This document shows positions 8,097 to 16,970 of a DNA stretch of 64,000 nucleotides, in pieces (the first letter of the stretch is position 1; the number at the start of each line of letters is the position of its first letter). The notes beneath the pieces were generated by a model. It ran no database searches. It was not told the DNA's origin and saw only the letters and a program-made list of their open reading frames with translations. Origin of the DNA: Lachnospiraceae oral taxon 107 str. F0167 (lineage in GTDB: Bacteria; Bacillota; Clostridia; Lachnospirales; Lachnospiraceae); contig GL890591.1 in assembly GCA_000209465.1 (NCBI GenBank), forward strand, positions 44,164 through 108,163. The letters run 5' to 3'. A program made the position numbers and the translations under genes.

Positions 8097-9560
8097 TTAT
8101 CTGCCCTGCATTAAAGGATCTGTAGGGTCATATGTTTGATTTGCCGGAATAGGCTGTTCGATAGCGTCTTTTTCTACCGGTCCCTTATCTGTCGGATCAT
8201 CATATACGATTACAGGTGTGTTTATCTTTGTATTATAATAAACCCAAGCCGCATCGCCGGCACGAAGTCTTAAACATCCGTCAGATCTGGCATCATCTAT
8301 ATAATTATATGTTGATGCATCAAGTCTGTTAGGCTCACCCTTATCAAGGTAGATAAGAGAGTGGATAATATATCCGTCTTTAAATCTTGATAAGAACTGA
8401 CAATAAATATTGTCATGCATGATCTTCCATCTGTATTTTACATAAGTTTTGAATGTTCCTACAGGTGTAGCCGGACCGTCTGTCGACATAAATGTCTTAT
8501 ACGGAATCACATACCCGTTAGCACCGTCCTTTGCCATAATATACATGGTCATTGTTGCCTTATTATATCTTATCTCATAAGAATCCTGTAATCCCATAAC
8601 AGGTTCAAGGTCTCTTACAACAGCACCTGTATTCTCATCAAGATAATACTTATAGCCGTCAATATACTGCCATCCCTTTTGCTTTGCACCCTCCAGAAAA
8701 TAGTACTGGTCATTATTATAAAATGCCCATCCTGTATAAGCATTCGCTGAAGAATACTGTACCTGACCTTCCGCATCCACATAAGTACCTTCATATACGG
8801 GAGCTTCCATAAGAACCTTTGTAGGCTGTGTAAACTCTGTCTGCTTATCCCATAATGTAAGCTTAAGAGCTACAATATATCTGTCGGTACCTATAGTACC
8901 CAGAGTTTGACCGTTCTTTGCCCAATCAAGTATGGTACCGTCATTTAAAACAGCCTTGTAATAAAGGTCGCTTCTTACTCCGGTATAACCTTTTACTCTT
9001 ATCTGAACCGCCTGAACTTTATTAGCCGGATCGGTAATCGGTGCAGTCTCTTTGGAGTTCATCCATGTAGACCAACCTGAGTTTATATTATATGTCCTAT
9101 AGTAATATCTTCCGATTCCGGAATGGTTCAAATATAGCTTATTAAAGCCTTCCTTAGCATAAGCGTAAGCACTGTTATTTGTTTCGGCACCTGAGATTTC
9201 CTGATCGGCTGTATTCCAAAGACCGAAATGTACCATTTGTGTCTCACCGAGTACAGGTTCAGGATTTGTGTTTCCGTCGCCTACATTGCTAAGTCCCGCA
9301 TTGGCTACTACGCTGTCAAGATCAAGATTCTCGGGCATAGGCACATTATTTACGGTAGAGGGGATATACTCATTAGCAGTTGCCACATCACCTGTAGCGG
9401 TTGCAGGGGCCGGATCTGTATTCTCAGCCGGTGCAGAAGTCTCCTCAGCTACTGAAGCTGTGACATTTCTTCTTACTGTTGCAGCAGATGCAGCAGATGT
9501 AAATGATGCAGAAAACATCAAAGCTGACGCAAATGCAAGTGAAATTCTTTTTAAATGCAT
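8097..9560 (-). CDS. Secreted L,D-transpeptidase (YkuD domain) with cell-wall repeats
   Basis: An exported 487-residue protein that probably makes 3-3 cross-links in peptidoglycan or attaches proteins to it. Residues 1-30 are a signal peptide ending near ASAA. A low-complexity Ala/Thr/Pro linker follows. Next come repeats resembling clostridial hydrophobic W (ChW) repeats (WSTWMNS..., ILDWAKNGQTLGTIG) and a choline/glucan-binding-like repeat (GWAFYNNDQYYF, GWQYIDGYKYYLD). The C-terminal ~150 residues form the YkuD domain with an upstream His (HSLIYL) and catalytic Cys in SDGCLRL. SDGC replaces the more usual SHGC. The start at 9560 has AGGAGG upstream; further frame upstream is noncoding. Confidence 0.88.
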   Translation of the reverse strand: MHLKRISLAFASALMFSASFTSAASAATVRRNVTASVAEETSAPAENTDPAPATATGDVATANEYIPSTVNNVPMPENLDLDSVVANAGLSNVGDGNTNPEPVLGETQMVHFGLWNTADQEISGAETNNSAYAYAKEGFNKLYLNHSGIGRYYYRTYNINSGWSTWMNSKETAPITDPANKVQAVQIRVKGYTGVRSDLYYKAVLNDGTILDWAKNGQTLGTIGTDRYIVALKLTLWDKQTEFTQPTKVLMEAPVYEGTYVDAEGQVQYSSANAYTGWAFYNNDQYYFLEGAKQKGWQYIDGYKYYLDENTGAVVRDLEPVMGLQDSYEIRYNKATMTMYIMAKDGANGYVIPYKTFMSTDGPATPVGTFKTYVKYRWKIMHDNIYCQFLSRFKDGYIIHSLIYLDKGEPNRLDASTYNYIDDARSDGCLRLRAGDAAWVYYNTKINTPVIVYDDPTDKGPVEKDAIEQPIPANQTYDPTDPLMQGR

Positions 9561-9737
9561 ATTTCCTCCTAAAAAAGAATACAATAGTAAAACTAAAAGT
9601 TTACTACATAAGGGGAGTATAACATAGAAATAAAAACTGTTCAATTAAATAAAAAACTATATATGCATTTTAACTATAAATAGAGTCTATTTTTTGAAAA
9701 AATGAATAAGAAATAAGTCCTTGTTTGGACCATTTGA

Positions 9738-9767
9738 TTGCAGAAATCATGCCAAAAGGTTTATAAT
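9738..9767 (+). promoter_or_regulatory. Probable promoter of the selenium operon
   Basis: TTGCAG (9738-9743), an 18-base spacer and a perfect TATAAT (9762-9767) lie about 55 bases before selD. The -35 box is weak. The rest of the 260-base divergent region (9561-9820) is AT-rich, and I see no riboswitch in it. Confidence 0.5.
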
Positions 9768-9820
9768 GTAAATTAGTTTATATATTAGCTGAGAAATACT
9801 ATATGATTTTAGGAGGAAAT

Positions 9821-10846
9821 ATGGAAAAACTTTATTGTAAGGGCGGAGGCTGTACCGCAAAACTGGGTGCGGGAATACTCAGCCATATACTGGAGAGATT
9901 GCCAAAGCAAAATTTTGACGAAAATCTTATTATAGGTTTTGATGCAAAGGATGATGCGGCGGTGTATAAGCTCACGGAGGATGTGGCATTTGTTCAAACT
10001 CTGGATTTTTTTCCGCCAATGGTTGAGGACCCTTACACATTCGGACAGATAGCGGCTGCAAATGCACTAAGCGATATATATGCTATGGGAGGTGAGGTAA
10101 AGACGGCACTGAATATAGTATGTTTCCCGCAAAACAGTGATTTGAATCAGCTCGGTGAAATAATGAGAGGCGGCTTGGAAAAAGTAAAAGAGGCAGGGGG
10201 AGTACTGGCAGGTGGACATTCTATAGATGATGTAGATGTAAAGTACGGTTTAAGTGTTACCGGAGTGGTAAACCCTAAAAAGATTTATTCAAATAATACC
10301 GGAAAACCGGGAGATAAGCTTATCCTTACAAAAAAGCTTGGAGTAGGTATTATCTGCACTGCCGCAAGAATAGGTGAGACTGATGAAGAAACCTTGAATG
10401 AGGCAATAGATTCAATGAAGACTCTAAATAAATATGCCTGCGAAATATCAAAAAAATACAATATACATGCCTGCACCGATATCACAGGATTCGGTTTTTT
10501 GGGACATTTATTGGAAATGATGGATAATGACAAGTCCTGCGAGATTTTTGCTTCTCAAATACCTGTGTTTGAAAAGGCAAAAGCATTGGCGGATGAATTT
10601 TTAATAACGGCAGGCGGTCAAAGAAACAGAAATCATGTAGGGGATAATGTGGAATTTGACAATATTGCTTTTGCAATGGAAGAGATTTTATTTGATCCTC
10701 AGACTTCCGGCGGACTTTTGCTTGCAGTAGATAAAGATGAGGCAAATTTACTTGTGGAAGAATTAAGGAAAGCGAATATGCCGGCTGCAATAGTCGGAGA
10801 AATAAAGGAAAAAGAAAATACAACTATAAAAGTAGTTAATAAATAG
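9821..10846 (+). CDS. selD: Selenide, water dikinase (selenophosphate synthetase)
   Basis: Makes selenophosphate from selenide and ATP. The 341 residues have the N-terminal Gly-rich active site [12 protein letters not shown], with Cys11 in the position that is Cys or selenocysteine in the family and Lys14 nearby. Further motifs are [20 protein letters not shown] and [23 protein letters not shown] at 9811-9816 fixes the start at 9821. It heads an operon with yedF, a cysteine desulfurase and a DUF3343 gene and has no selA or selB beside it. With yqeB, yqeC and xdhABC downstream, this looks like the orphan SelD form used for a selenium-containing molybdenum cofactor. Confidence 0.96.
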   Translation: MEKLYCKGGGCTAKLGAGILSHILERLPKQNFDENLIIGFDAKDDAAVYKLTEDVAFVQTLDFFPPMVEDPYTFGQIAAANALSDIYAMGGEVKTALNIVCFPQNSDLNQLGEIMRGGLEKVKEAGGVLAGGHSIDDVDVKYGLSVTGVVNPKKIYSNNTGKPGDKLILTKKLGVGIICTAARIGETDEETLNEAIDSMKTLNKYACEISKKYNIHACTDITGFGFLGHLLEMMDNDKSCEIFASQIPVFEKAKALADEFLITAGGQRNRNHVGDNVEFDNIAFAMEEILFDPQTSGGLLLAVDKDEANLLVEELRKANMPAAIVGEIKEKENTTIKVVNK

Positions 10847-10860
10847 AAAAGAGGTAAAAT

Positions 10861-11481
10861 ATGATTAAAGTTAATGCAATTGGAGATGCATGTCCTATAC
10901 CTGTAGTTAAAACAAAGAATGCAATAAAAGAGATTGGTGGAAGCGGTGTAGTAGAGGTAAGCGTGGACAATGAGATAGCCGTACAAAACCTGTTAAAAAT
11001 GGCAAAACAAAAGGATTATGAGGCAAGTTCGGAAAAAAAATCGGATAAAGAATATGTCGTTACAATAAATGTAGCAGGTGAAGCCACAGCTGATAAAGCA
11101 CCGCAGGTAAAGGCAGCACAGGTAAAATCCGATGAAATAAAATTAAAAGAAACAATTGTTGTAATTGATTCGGATAAGATGGGAGAGGGAGATGAGGAGT
11201 TTAGTAAAACTCTTTTAAAGGGCTTTATATATGCATTAAGTTCTCAAGATATTCCTCCTGCTAAAATAATTTTTTATAATTCAGGTGTAAGAATGACTAC
11301 AGAGGGTTCTGCAAGTATAGAGGATTTGAAAGTTTTGGAAAATGCAGGTGCAAAGATATATTCATGCGGTGCATGCTTAAATAACTACGGTTTGACAGAA
11401 AAGTTGTTGGTAGGTGAGGCTACAAATATGTACAATATTGTGGAATATCTGCTGGCTGCCGACCTTGTGGTAAGACCATAA
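10861..11481 (+). CDS. yedF: Sulfurtransferase-like selenium metabolism protein YedF
   Basis: A 206-residue two-domain protein. Residues 1-75 are TusA-like with the CPIP motif (Cys11). A charged linker follows, and residues 95-206 are DsrE-like with a late Cys pair (SCGACLNNYG). Proteins of this build occur with selD in selenium-using bacteria and are thought to carry or deliver selenium; the chemistry is not settled. It lies 14 bases after selD and overlaps the next start by one base. Confidence 0.92.
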   Translation: MIKVNAIGDACPIPVVKTKNAIKEIGGSGVVEVSVDNEIAVQNLLKMAKQKDYEASSEKKSDKEYVVTINVAGEATADKAPQVKAAQVKSDEIKLKETIVVIDSDKMGEGDEEFSKTLLKGFIYALSSQDIPPAKIIFYNSGVRMTTEGSASIEDLKVLENAGAKIYSCGACLNNYGLTEKLLVGEATNMYNIVEYLLAADLVVRP

Positions 11482-12638
11482 TGATTTATTTGGACAATGC
11501 GGCTACCACATTCAAAAAGCCGGTAAATGTAATAGAAGCGATAAATCATGCGCTTACTTCTTATGGAAACAGCGGGAGGGGGGCACATAAGGCTTCACTG
11601 GATTCGGGAAGAATGATTTATGAAACCAGAGAAAAAATCTCAAGTTTTTTTGGAAGCAGCGATCCTTCAAAAGTTATTTTTACCTCCAATGCAACTGAAG
11701 GGTTAAATATTGTACTTTTCGGTTTGTTTAAAAGCGGGGACCATGTGATAAGTACAGTGACTGAACATAACAGTGTATTAAGACCGCTGTATAAAATGGA
11801 AAAAGAAAGAGGTCTTAGCTTAGACTTTGTCGGCATAGATGAATGTGGAAGATTAAAATATAATGAATTTGAAGAATATATAAGACCGAATACAAGAGCA
11901 ATAGTGGTAAATCATATATCCAATGTATCGGGAGAAATAGCCGATATTGAATATATAAGTAAAATTGCCGGGGCAAATAATCTGTATTTAATAGTGGATG
12001 CTTCACAAAGTGCAGGCAGTATAGATATAGATATGGAAAAAATGGGCATAGATATACTTTGCTTTACAGGTCATAAGGCTTTATTCGGTCCCGGAGGCAC
12101 GGGAGGTATAGTATTAAATAAAGATATAATTATTGATACTTTCAAGGTTGGAGGAAGCGGGGTGCAATCTTTTAATAAGGAGCAGCCGGGTGAATATCCT
12201 ACAAGGCTTGAAGCAGGCACATTAAATATAATGGGTATAGCAGGTCTTGGCGCCGGTATAGATTTTATAAATGAAGTCGGGATAAAGAATATACATAAAA
12301 AGGAAATGTATCTTTTAAAAAGATTGTATGAGGGAACGGTGGACATTGAAGGCATCAGATATTATATGGACTGCGATGAACTTAAAAAACCGTCTGAAAA
12401 TATATGGCATGGGAGTATTCTTTCCATGAATATTGAGGGAATACATTCGGGAGATTTTGCGGATTGTTTGGGGCAGGATTATGATATAGCCACAAGAGCA
12501 GGAGCGCATTGTGCACCTTTAATACATGAAGCTTTCAAAACAAAGGAAACGGGAATGGTAAGATTTTCTTTCTCATATTTTAACACAGAGGAAGAAATTG
12601 ATACTGCAATTAAAGCAATAAAAGAAATAGTAAAATGA
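11481..12638 (+). CDS. Cysteine desulfurase / selenocysteine lyase family protein
   Basis: A PLP-dependent aminotransferase class V enzyme of 385 residues that takes sulfur or selenium from cysteine or selenocysteine. Visible residues are the PLP lysine K199 (FTGHKALFGPGG), D173 and Q176 of the cofactor site (VDASQSAG), and a catalytic cysteine C344 in RAGAHCAP. It starts at TAATG, overlapping yedF by one base. In this operon it likely feeds SelD with selenium. Confidence 0.92.
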   Translation: MIYLDNAATTFKKPVNVIEAINHALTSYGNSGRGAHKASLDSGRMIYETREKISSFFGSSDPSKVIFTSNATEGLNIVLFGLFKSGDHVISTVTEHNSVLRPLYKMEKERGLSLDFVGIDECGRLKYNEFEEYIRPNTRAIVVNHISNVSGEIADIEYISKIAGANNLYLIVDASQSAGSIDIDMEKMGIDILCFTGHKALFGPGGTGGIVLNKDIIIDTFKVGGSGVQSFNKEQPGEYPTRLEAGTLNIMGIAGLGAGIDFINEVGIKNIHKKEMYLLKRLYEGTVDIEGIRYYMDCDELKKPSENIWHGSILSMNIEGIHSGDFADCLGQDYDIATRAGAHCAPLIHEAFKTKETGMVRFSFSYFNTEEEIDTAIKAIKEIVK

Positions 12639-12871
12639 GAGAAAAAAGTTGGAAATACATAGTTACCTTTCATACTACCACAGCGGCAATGGCATTTGAG
12701 AAATTATGTGAGGCAAAGGCTGTACCGGGAAGACTTATACCGGTGCCTAAAGAAATTTCATCAGGATGCGGACTGGCATGGTGTGTGGATTTTGAGTCTG
12801 CAAATCTTATAGATGATTTAATAAGAGAGGAAAATCCCTCATATAACAGTGCGGACAAGGTGTGGCATTAG
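12635..12871 (+). CDS. DUF3343 protein, putative selenium/sulfur carrier
   Basis: A 78-residue protein of the DUF3343 family, which is named a putative Se/S carrier. The family pattern is seen as YIVTFHTTTAAMAFEK and a Gly-Cys-Gly motif, SSGCGLAW, with the likely carrier cysteine. The start shares ATGA with the end of the desulfurase gene. The tight link to selD and the desulfurase supports transfer of selenium between the two, which remains inference. Confidence 0.85.
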   Translation: MREKSWKYIVTFHTTTAAMAFEKLCEAKAVPGRLIPVPKEISSGCGLAWCVDFESANLIDDLIREENPSYNSADKVWH

Positions 12872-12903
12872 TGTCAGAATTTACAAATAATAAAAAAATT
12901 AAA

Positions 12904-12932
12904 TTGATTTTAATGATAAAAAATGATATCAT
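12904..12932 (+). promoter_or_regulatory. Possible promoter of the xanthine permease operon
   Basis: TTGATT (12904-12909), 17 bases, then TATCAT (12927-12932). Both boxes deviate from consensus. Its transcript would carry a leader of about 220 bases before the permease gene. Confidence 0.4.
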
Positions 12933-13016
12933 ACAATAAAGAAAAAATAAACAATCTTTTTTTATTTAAAATCATACAAAAAAGGTTTATTATTAAATGA
13001 CCATTTCAGATAGGGT

Positions 13017-13051
13017 AAAACTCATCAGATAGTCTGTATCCGGTGAGTTTT
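13017..13051 (+). promoter_or_regulatory. Structured leader hairpin before the xanthine/uracil permease
   Basis: Stem AAAACTCA/TGAGTTTT (8 bp) encloses a second small hairpin CAGA-TAG-TCTG and ends in TTTTAAATATTTT, so it could act as a terminator or attenuator 110 bases before the permease. The purine riboswitch core (UCUACC and CCGUAA loops) is absent. The region 12872-13160 also has a CATCT/AGATG hairpin (about 13110-13125). I do not recognise a known riboswitch class. Confidence 0.5.
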
Positions 13052-13160
13052 AAATATTTTGAGCGAATGTCTTTAGGGGGGAATATCAGTATAAATCCTT
13101 AGTATATTACATCTCTTAGTAGATGCAAAATAAATAAATATATTTTTAGGAGGAGTATTA

Positions 13161-14540
13161 ATGGGTGTAAAATCAGGTGGTTCAGATGTAAGTATTGACA
13201 ATATTTATAAACTGGACGGAAGGGTTCCGGTGGCAAAGGCAATACCTTTCGGATTGCAGCATGTTATGGCGATGTTTGTGTCAAATTTGGCACCTATAGC
13301 TATGGTATGTGGTGTAGCAAAATTGTTGGGAAGTGATCAGACCGGAATTAGTGGAGTGGAACTTGCAAGGCTTTTGCAAAGTGCTATGTTTATAGCAGGT
13401 CTTGGAACTTTGATACAGTTATATCCTGTATGGAGAATCGGTGCAAGATTGCCGGTTGTAATGGGTGTCAGCTTCACCTTTGTTGCAACATTGACCTACA
13501 TTGCATCTAATTTTAATTATCAAACGATGATTGGTGCAGTAATAGTCGGTGGATGTGTGGAAGGTTGTCTTGGTTTAACCTATAAGTATTGGAAAAGTAT
13601 TATTTCGCCTATAGTTTCGGCAAGTGTTGTTACCACAATAGGATTTTCTTTATTATCTGTAGGTGCAAAAAGTTTTGGTGGTGGGTATGTAGATGATTTC
13701 GGTGCTCCGAAATATATGATTGTAGGACTTATTACACTTGTTGCATGTATAACATTCAGTGCATTGGCAAAGGGCTTTTGGAAGCAACTTAATGTAATGT
13801 TCGGTCTTATAGTGGGATATATAGCAGCTTTTATATTTGGTATTGTGGATTTCTCACATTTTGCAAGCACAATAAATGAAGTAGGATTTATAGCATTGCC
13901 AAGAGTACTGCCATATAAGCCGTTATTTAATGTAAGTGCAATTTTATCGTTGGTAGTGGTATTCCTTGTATCTGCAGCGGAGACTATAGGTGATACAACT
14001 GCCGTAGTGGCAGGTGGACTTGACAGAGATATTACAGAAAAGGAAGTGTCCGGATCACTGGCATGTGACGGCTTTTTAAGTGCGGTATCGGGATTATTCG
14101 GCTGTACTCCTATTACATCATTTTCACAAAATGTAGGTCTTATTGCAATGACAAAGGTAGTAAACAGATTTACTATAATGTTTGGTGCATTGACACTTAT
14201 CTTGGCAGGATTATTCCCACCTATAGGTGCATTTTTCTCAACATTACCACAGCCTGTACTTGGTGGATGTACAATAATGATGTTCGGTACTATAGTGGTA
14301 AGCGGAATGAATATGATTGGAAAATGTGGCTTTAATCAGAGAAATACTGTAATTGTGGCATTATCTATAAGCATCGGTATAGGTTTCACCCAGACACCTG
14401 ATATATTCAGATATTTCCCAAGCGTAATAGGGGATATTTTTGCAGGTAATTCAGTGGCAGGTGTGTTTGTACTTTCAATGCTTTTAAACTTTATATTGCC
14501 AAAGGATATGGATGTAAAGAAACTGGTTGGAATGCGATGA
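13161..14540 (+). CDS. Nucleobase:cation symporter-2 family permease (xanthine/uracil type)
   Basis: A 459-residue transporter with about 14 membrane segments, uracil-xanthine permease family. The N-terminus FGLQHVMAMFVSNLAPIAMV and the internal AAETIGDTTAVVAGG motif are typical of the xanthine-urate branch. It imports purine bases by proton or sodium symport. It overlaps yqeC by 4 bases, so it belongs to the operon that makes the selenium-dependent molybdenum cofactor, which favours xanthine or urate over uracil as substrate. AGGAGG lies before the start. Confidence 0.9.
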   Translation: MGVKSGGSDVSIDNIYKLDGRVPVAKAIPFGLQHVMAMFVSNLAPIAMVCGVAKLLGSDQTGISGVELARLLQSAMFIAGLGTLIQLYPVWRIGARLPVVMGVSFTFVATLTYIASNFNYQTMIGAVIVGGCVEGCLGLTYKYWKSIISPIVSASVVTTIGFSLLSVGAKSFGGGYVDDFGAPKYMIVGLITLVACITFSALAKGFWKQLNVMFGLIVGYIAAFIFGIVDFSHFASTINEVGFIALPRVLPYKPLFNVSAILSLVVVFLVSAAETIGDTTAVVAGGLDRDITEKEVSGSLACDGFLSAVSGLFGCTPITSFSQNVGLIAMTKVVNRFTIMFGALTLILAGLFPPIGAFFSTLPQPVLGGCTIMMFGTIVVSGMNMIGKCGFNQRNTVIVALSISIGIGFTQTPDIFRYFPSVIGDIFAGNSVAGVFVLSMLLNFILPKDMDVKKLVGMR

Positions 14541-15253
14541 AAAAAACCATGATATCATTAGTTGGTGGTGGTGGAAAAACCACCACCATGTTTTATATAG
14601 GAAAATATTTTGCAAATAGCGGGGAAAGGGTTATTATTACCACAAGTACCCATATAATAAAGCCGGATAATTATTTGGAGATAAATGCGGCTAAAGAACT
14701 TAGAGAATTTGAATTTGGTACTGAACCTTTAGTAATAGGTGTAGATGAGGGAAAGAAACTTTCATCAATTGATTTAAAGGAGCTGAATCGTTTAAGATTA
14801 TATTCCGATATAGTGCTGGTGGAGGCTGACGGTGCAAAGGGATTTCCTATAAAGCTGCCAAGAGAAGGTGAGCCTGTAATACCAAGAAATACTAATATAT
14901 GTATAATTTGTATGGGTATTGATGCCGTTGGAAAGAGTCTTAAAGAATGTTGTTTTAGATATGAGAGAGCAGAAGAGTTATTTGGTTGGGATGAAGAACA
15001 TATACTTACCTGCAGGGATGCCGCTTTTATTTTGACGGATTCAAGAGTAGGGAGAAAAGGGCTGCTACATGATGTTAAAATATTGTTTGTTATAAATAAA
15101 GTAGATACAAAAGAAGATATGAAAAAAGCCTTGGAGGTTGAAAAATTTATTAAAATCTTATGTAAGGCAAAGAGTGTTTCGGATTATAAGGTTTCAATTA
15201 CTTCATATAAAAACAACAGGGAGTTTTGTGATTTTGATTTTTTAGTTGAGTAA
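14537..15253 (+). CDS. yqeC: Selenium cofactor biosynthesis protein YqeC
   Basis: A 238-residue P-loop protein (LVGGGGKTTTMF, residues 8-19) of the YqeC family, found only with selenium-dependent molybdenum hydroxylases. A DGAKGFPIKLP stretch lies mid-protein. Its exact reaction is not known. The start overlaps the permease stop (ATGA), and yqeB follows after 9 bases. Confidence 0.93.
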   Translation: MKKTMISLVGGGGKTTTMFYIGKYFANSGERVIITTSTHIIKPDNYLEINAAKELREFEFGTEPLVIGVDEGKKLSSIDLKELNRLRLYSDIVLVEADGAKGFPIKLPREGEPVIPRNTNICIICMGIDAVGKSLKECCFRYERAEELFGWDEEHILTCRDAAFILTDSRVGRKGLLHDVKILFVINKVDTKEDMKKALEVEKFIKILCKAKSVSDYKVSITSYKNNREFCDFDFLVE

Positions 15254-15262
15254 GAGGTTTTG

Positions 15263-16063
15263 ATGGATAAAAAGATTTGGATAAGAGGTGCCGGAGACTT
15301 GGCGACCGGAATTGCTTTGAGGCTTTTTAGGTCAGGTTTTGATGTAATAATGTCTGATATTGATACACCTACAACAGTCAGAAGAACAGTGGCATTTTCC
15401 CCTGCAATATATAATAAAGAGGCAGTGGTAGAGGGGATTTGCGGAAAGCTTTGTGAAAATATCGCTATGATAGATGAGATAATAAAAGCAGGCTGCATAC
15501 CGGTAATAGTTGATCAGGGCGGCGATATTATGAGAGAATATAAGCCCGATGTGATAGTGGATGCTATAATTGCCAAAACCAATATAGGAACCAAAATTGA
15601 TGATGCAAAGATGGTAATAGGAGTCGGACCGGGATTTGAGGCAGGTGTAGACTGTCATGCCGTAGTAGAGACTAAAAGAGGACATAATCTTGGAAGAGTG
15701 TTGTGGAAGGGATGTGCATTCCCCAATACCGGTGTGCCCGGAAATATAGGCGGATATACGGTGGAAAGAATCATCAGAGCCGTTGCCGACGGAAGTTTTA
15801 GGGCAAATGTAAGTATCGGTGATAATGTTAAAGCGGGAGATTTAGTTGCTTTTTGCGGTGAGGTTCCGGTATATGCGGGTATTGACGGAATAGTCAGAGG
15901 ACTTTTACAGGATGGAGTACAAGTTAAAAAGGGTATGAAATCAGGTGATATAGATCCAAGAGCAAAAAAAGAGTATTGCTTTAGCGTATCGGATAAGGCA
16001 AGTGCCATAGGAGGCGGAGTGTTGGAAGCTGTACTTGGCATGATGAACCGCAGGAAAGTCTGA
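15263..16063 (+). CDS. yqeB: Selenium-dependent molybdenum cofactor protein YqeB (EF2563 family)
   Basis: A 266-residue protein with an N-terminal Rossmann-like segment (WIRGAGDLATGIA) and a C-terminal part with NTGVPGNIGGYTVERI and a biotinyl/lipoyl-like Gly-rich fold (IGDNVKAGD). The family marks genomes with selenium-dependent molybdenum hydroxylases and is thought to act in placing selenium on the cofactor. The ATG at 15263 is preferred to the TTG just before it because AAGAGG is better spaced. It overlaps mocA by one base. Confidence 0.93.
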   Translation: MDKKIWIRGAGDLATGIALRLFRSGFDVIMSDIDTPTTVRRTVAFSPAIYNKEAVVEGICGKLCENIAMIDEIIKAGCIPVIVDQGGDIMREYKPDVIVDAIIAKTNIGTKIDDAKMVIGVGPGFEAGVDCHAVVETKRGHNLGRVLWKGCAFPNTGVPGNIGGYTVERIIRAVADGSFRANVSIGDNVKAGDLVAFCGEVPVYAGIDGIVRGLLQDGVQVKKGMKSGDIDPRAKKEYCFSVSDKASAIGGGVLEAVLGMMNRRKV

Positions 16064-16650
16064 TGGATTTGGTGATTTTGGCGGCGGGAGAGGGCAAAAG
16101 GTTCGGAGGAGACAAGCTTCTGGCAGATATCAAGGGAATCAAGCTTTATCAATATATGGAAAAAATATATAATCAGGCATATGACTTTGATAATAAGATA
16201 ATAGTGAGTAAAGACGGTGAGATACTTAAATATTACAAGGGCAGGGGATTTACTTCCATATATAATGACAAACCGGAACTTGGAAAGTCAAGATCCATAA
16301 AACTGGCTGTAGAAGAGCTGAAAAAAATTGAGAATTCGGGCAGTGTCCTCTTTGGAGTATGTGACCAGCCGCTTTTAAGATCTGATACCATATCAAAGAT
16401 AATAGATGAATTTCAAAAATCGAATAAAACTATAAGTAGTGTAAGATGTGGAAACAGGCTTGGTAACCCATGCATATTTTCAAATAAATACTTTGACGAG
16501 TTGCTTAGGCTGGGAGAAGATGAAGGTGGTAAAAAGCTTATAAAGGCGCATATTTGTGAGGTTTTATTTGTTGATATTGAAAATGAGGATGAGCTTATGG
16601 ATATTGATACAAAAGATGCTTATAATTATGTACTTAAGAAAATACATTGA
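16063..16650 (+). CDS. mocA: MocA-like molybdenum cofactor nucleotidyltransferase
   Basis: A 195-residue NTP-transferase (MobA-like fold): LAAGEGKRFGGDKLL at the N-terminus binds the nucleotide, and GVCDQPLL holds the metal-binding aspartate. It probably adds CMP to molybdopterin to make the cytosine dinucleotide cofactor used by xanthine dehydrogenases. The start TGATG overlaps yqeB by one base. With yqeB and yqeC it forms the cofactor half of the island. Confidence 0.9.
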   Translation: MDLVILAAGEGKRFGGDKLLADIKGIKLYQYMEKIYNQAYDFDNKIIVSKDGEILKYYKGRGFTSIYNDKPELGKSRSIKLAVEELKKIENSGSVLFGVCDQPLLRSDTISKIIDEFQKSNKTISSVRCGNRLGNPCIFSNKYFDELLRLGEDEGGKKLIKAHICEVLFVDIENEDELMDIDTKDAYNYVLKKIH

Positions 16651-16709
16651 AAAAAACATAATAGTATAATTGCTTTATATATATTGATAATTTAAATAGA
16701 TATAGGACA

Positions 16710-16778
16710 TTATTCATATAAAAAAATCAAAAAAAAATTGACTAAAAATTAATTAGATGTTATTCTTTATATGAATAA
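16710..16778 (+). promoter_or_regulatory. Promoter flanked by 13-bp inverted repeats, before the guanine riboswitch
   Basis: TTGACT (16738-16743), 17 bases, TATTCT (16761-16766) form a plausible promoter. It lies between two perfect 13-base inverted repeats, TTATTCATATAAA (16710-16722) and TTTATATGAATAA (16766-16778), the second touching the -10 box. The arms look like a pair of regulator sites, or could form a long stem in DNA. The remaining part of 16651-16842 is AT-rich without a gene. Confidence 0.6.
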
Positions 16779-16842
16779 ATACTTGAGTTATATATATTGG
16801 ATGTTTTCTTTTAGAAGAAATGCATAAGAATATTGAATAAGA

Positions 16843-16908
16843 GGCCTAATATAAGCTCATAATCGGTTGAGCGTCTCTACCAATTACCGTAATAATTGAC
16901 TATAGGCC
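16843..16908 (+). ncRNA. Purine riboswitch aptamer, guanine type
   Basis: P1 is GGCCTA/TAGGCC (16843-16848 with 16903-16908). P2 is GCTCA/TGAGC with a loop containing CGG. J2/3 reads GTCTCTACC, matching the conserved purine core. P3 is CAATTA/TAATTG with loop CCGTAA, and the CC of L3 can kiss the GG of L2. J3/1 reads ACTATA, with C at 16900 in the ligand-pairing position, which specifies guanine (or related oxopurines), not adenine. It sits directly before guanine deaminase, a fitting target. Confidence 0.88.
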
Positions 16909-16931
16909 CACAGAAATTGTGGGTGGAGTGG

Positions 16932-16970
16932 GGTGTTTCCATGCACAATGGAATACACCTCATATTTTTA
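16932..16970 (+). terminator. Riboswitch expression platform: attenuator hairpin
   Basis: GGTGTTTCCAT pairs with ATGGAATACACC (11 pairs with one bulge, 16932-16959), then TCATATTTTTATT. A second small stem, CCCACA/TGTGGG (16907-16921), lies between the aptamer and it and shares bases with the end of P1. This arrangement fits ligand-controlled termination before guaD, though the antiterminator pairing was not worked out. Confidence 0.65.

Noticed and set aside
9821..9870. Selenocysteine codon in selD
   Set aside because: The active-site position is an ordinary cysteine codon (TGT) in GGGCTAK, with no in-frame TGA.
12990..13060. Possible purine riboswitch before the xanthine permease
   Set aside because: The UCUACC junction and CCGUAA loop are missing; only a stem is present.
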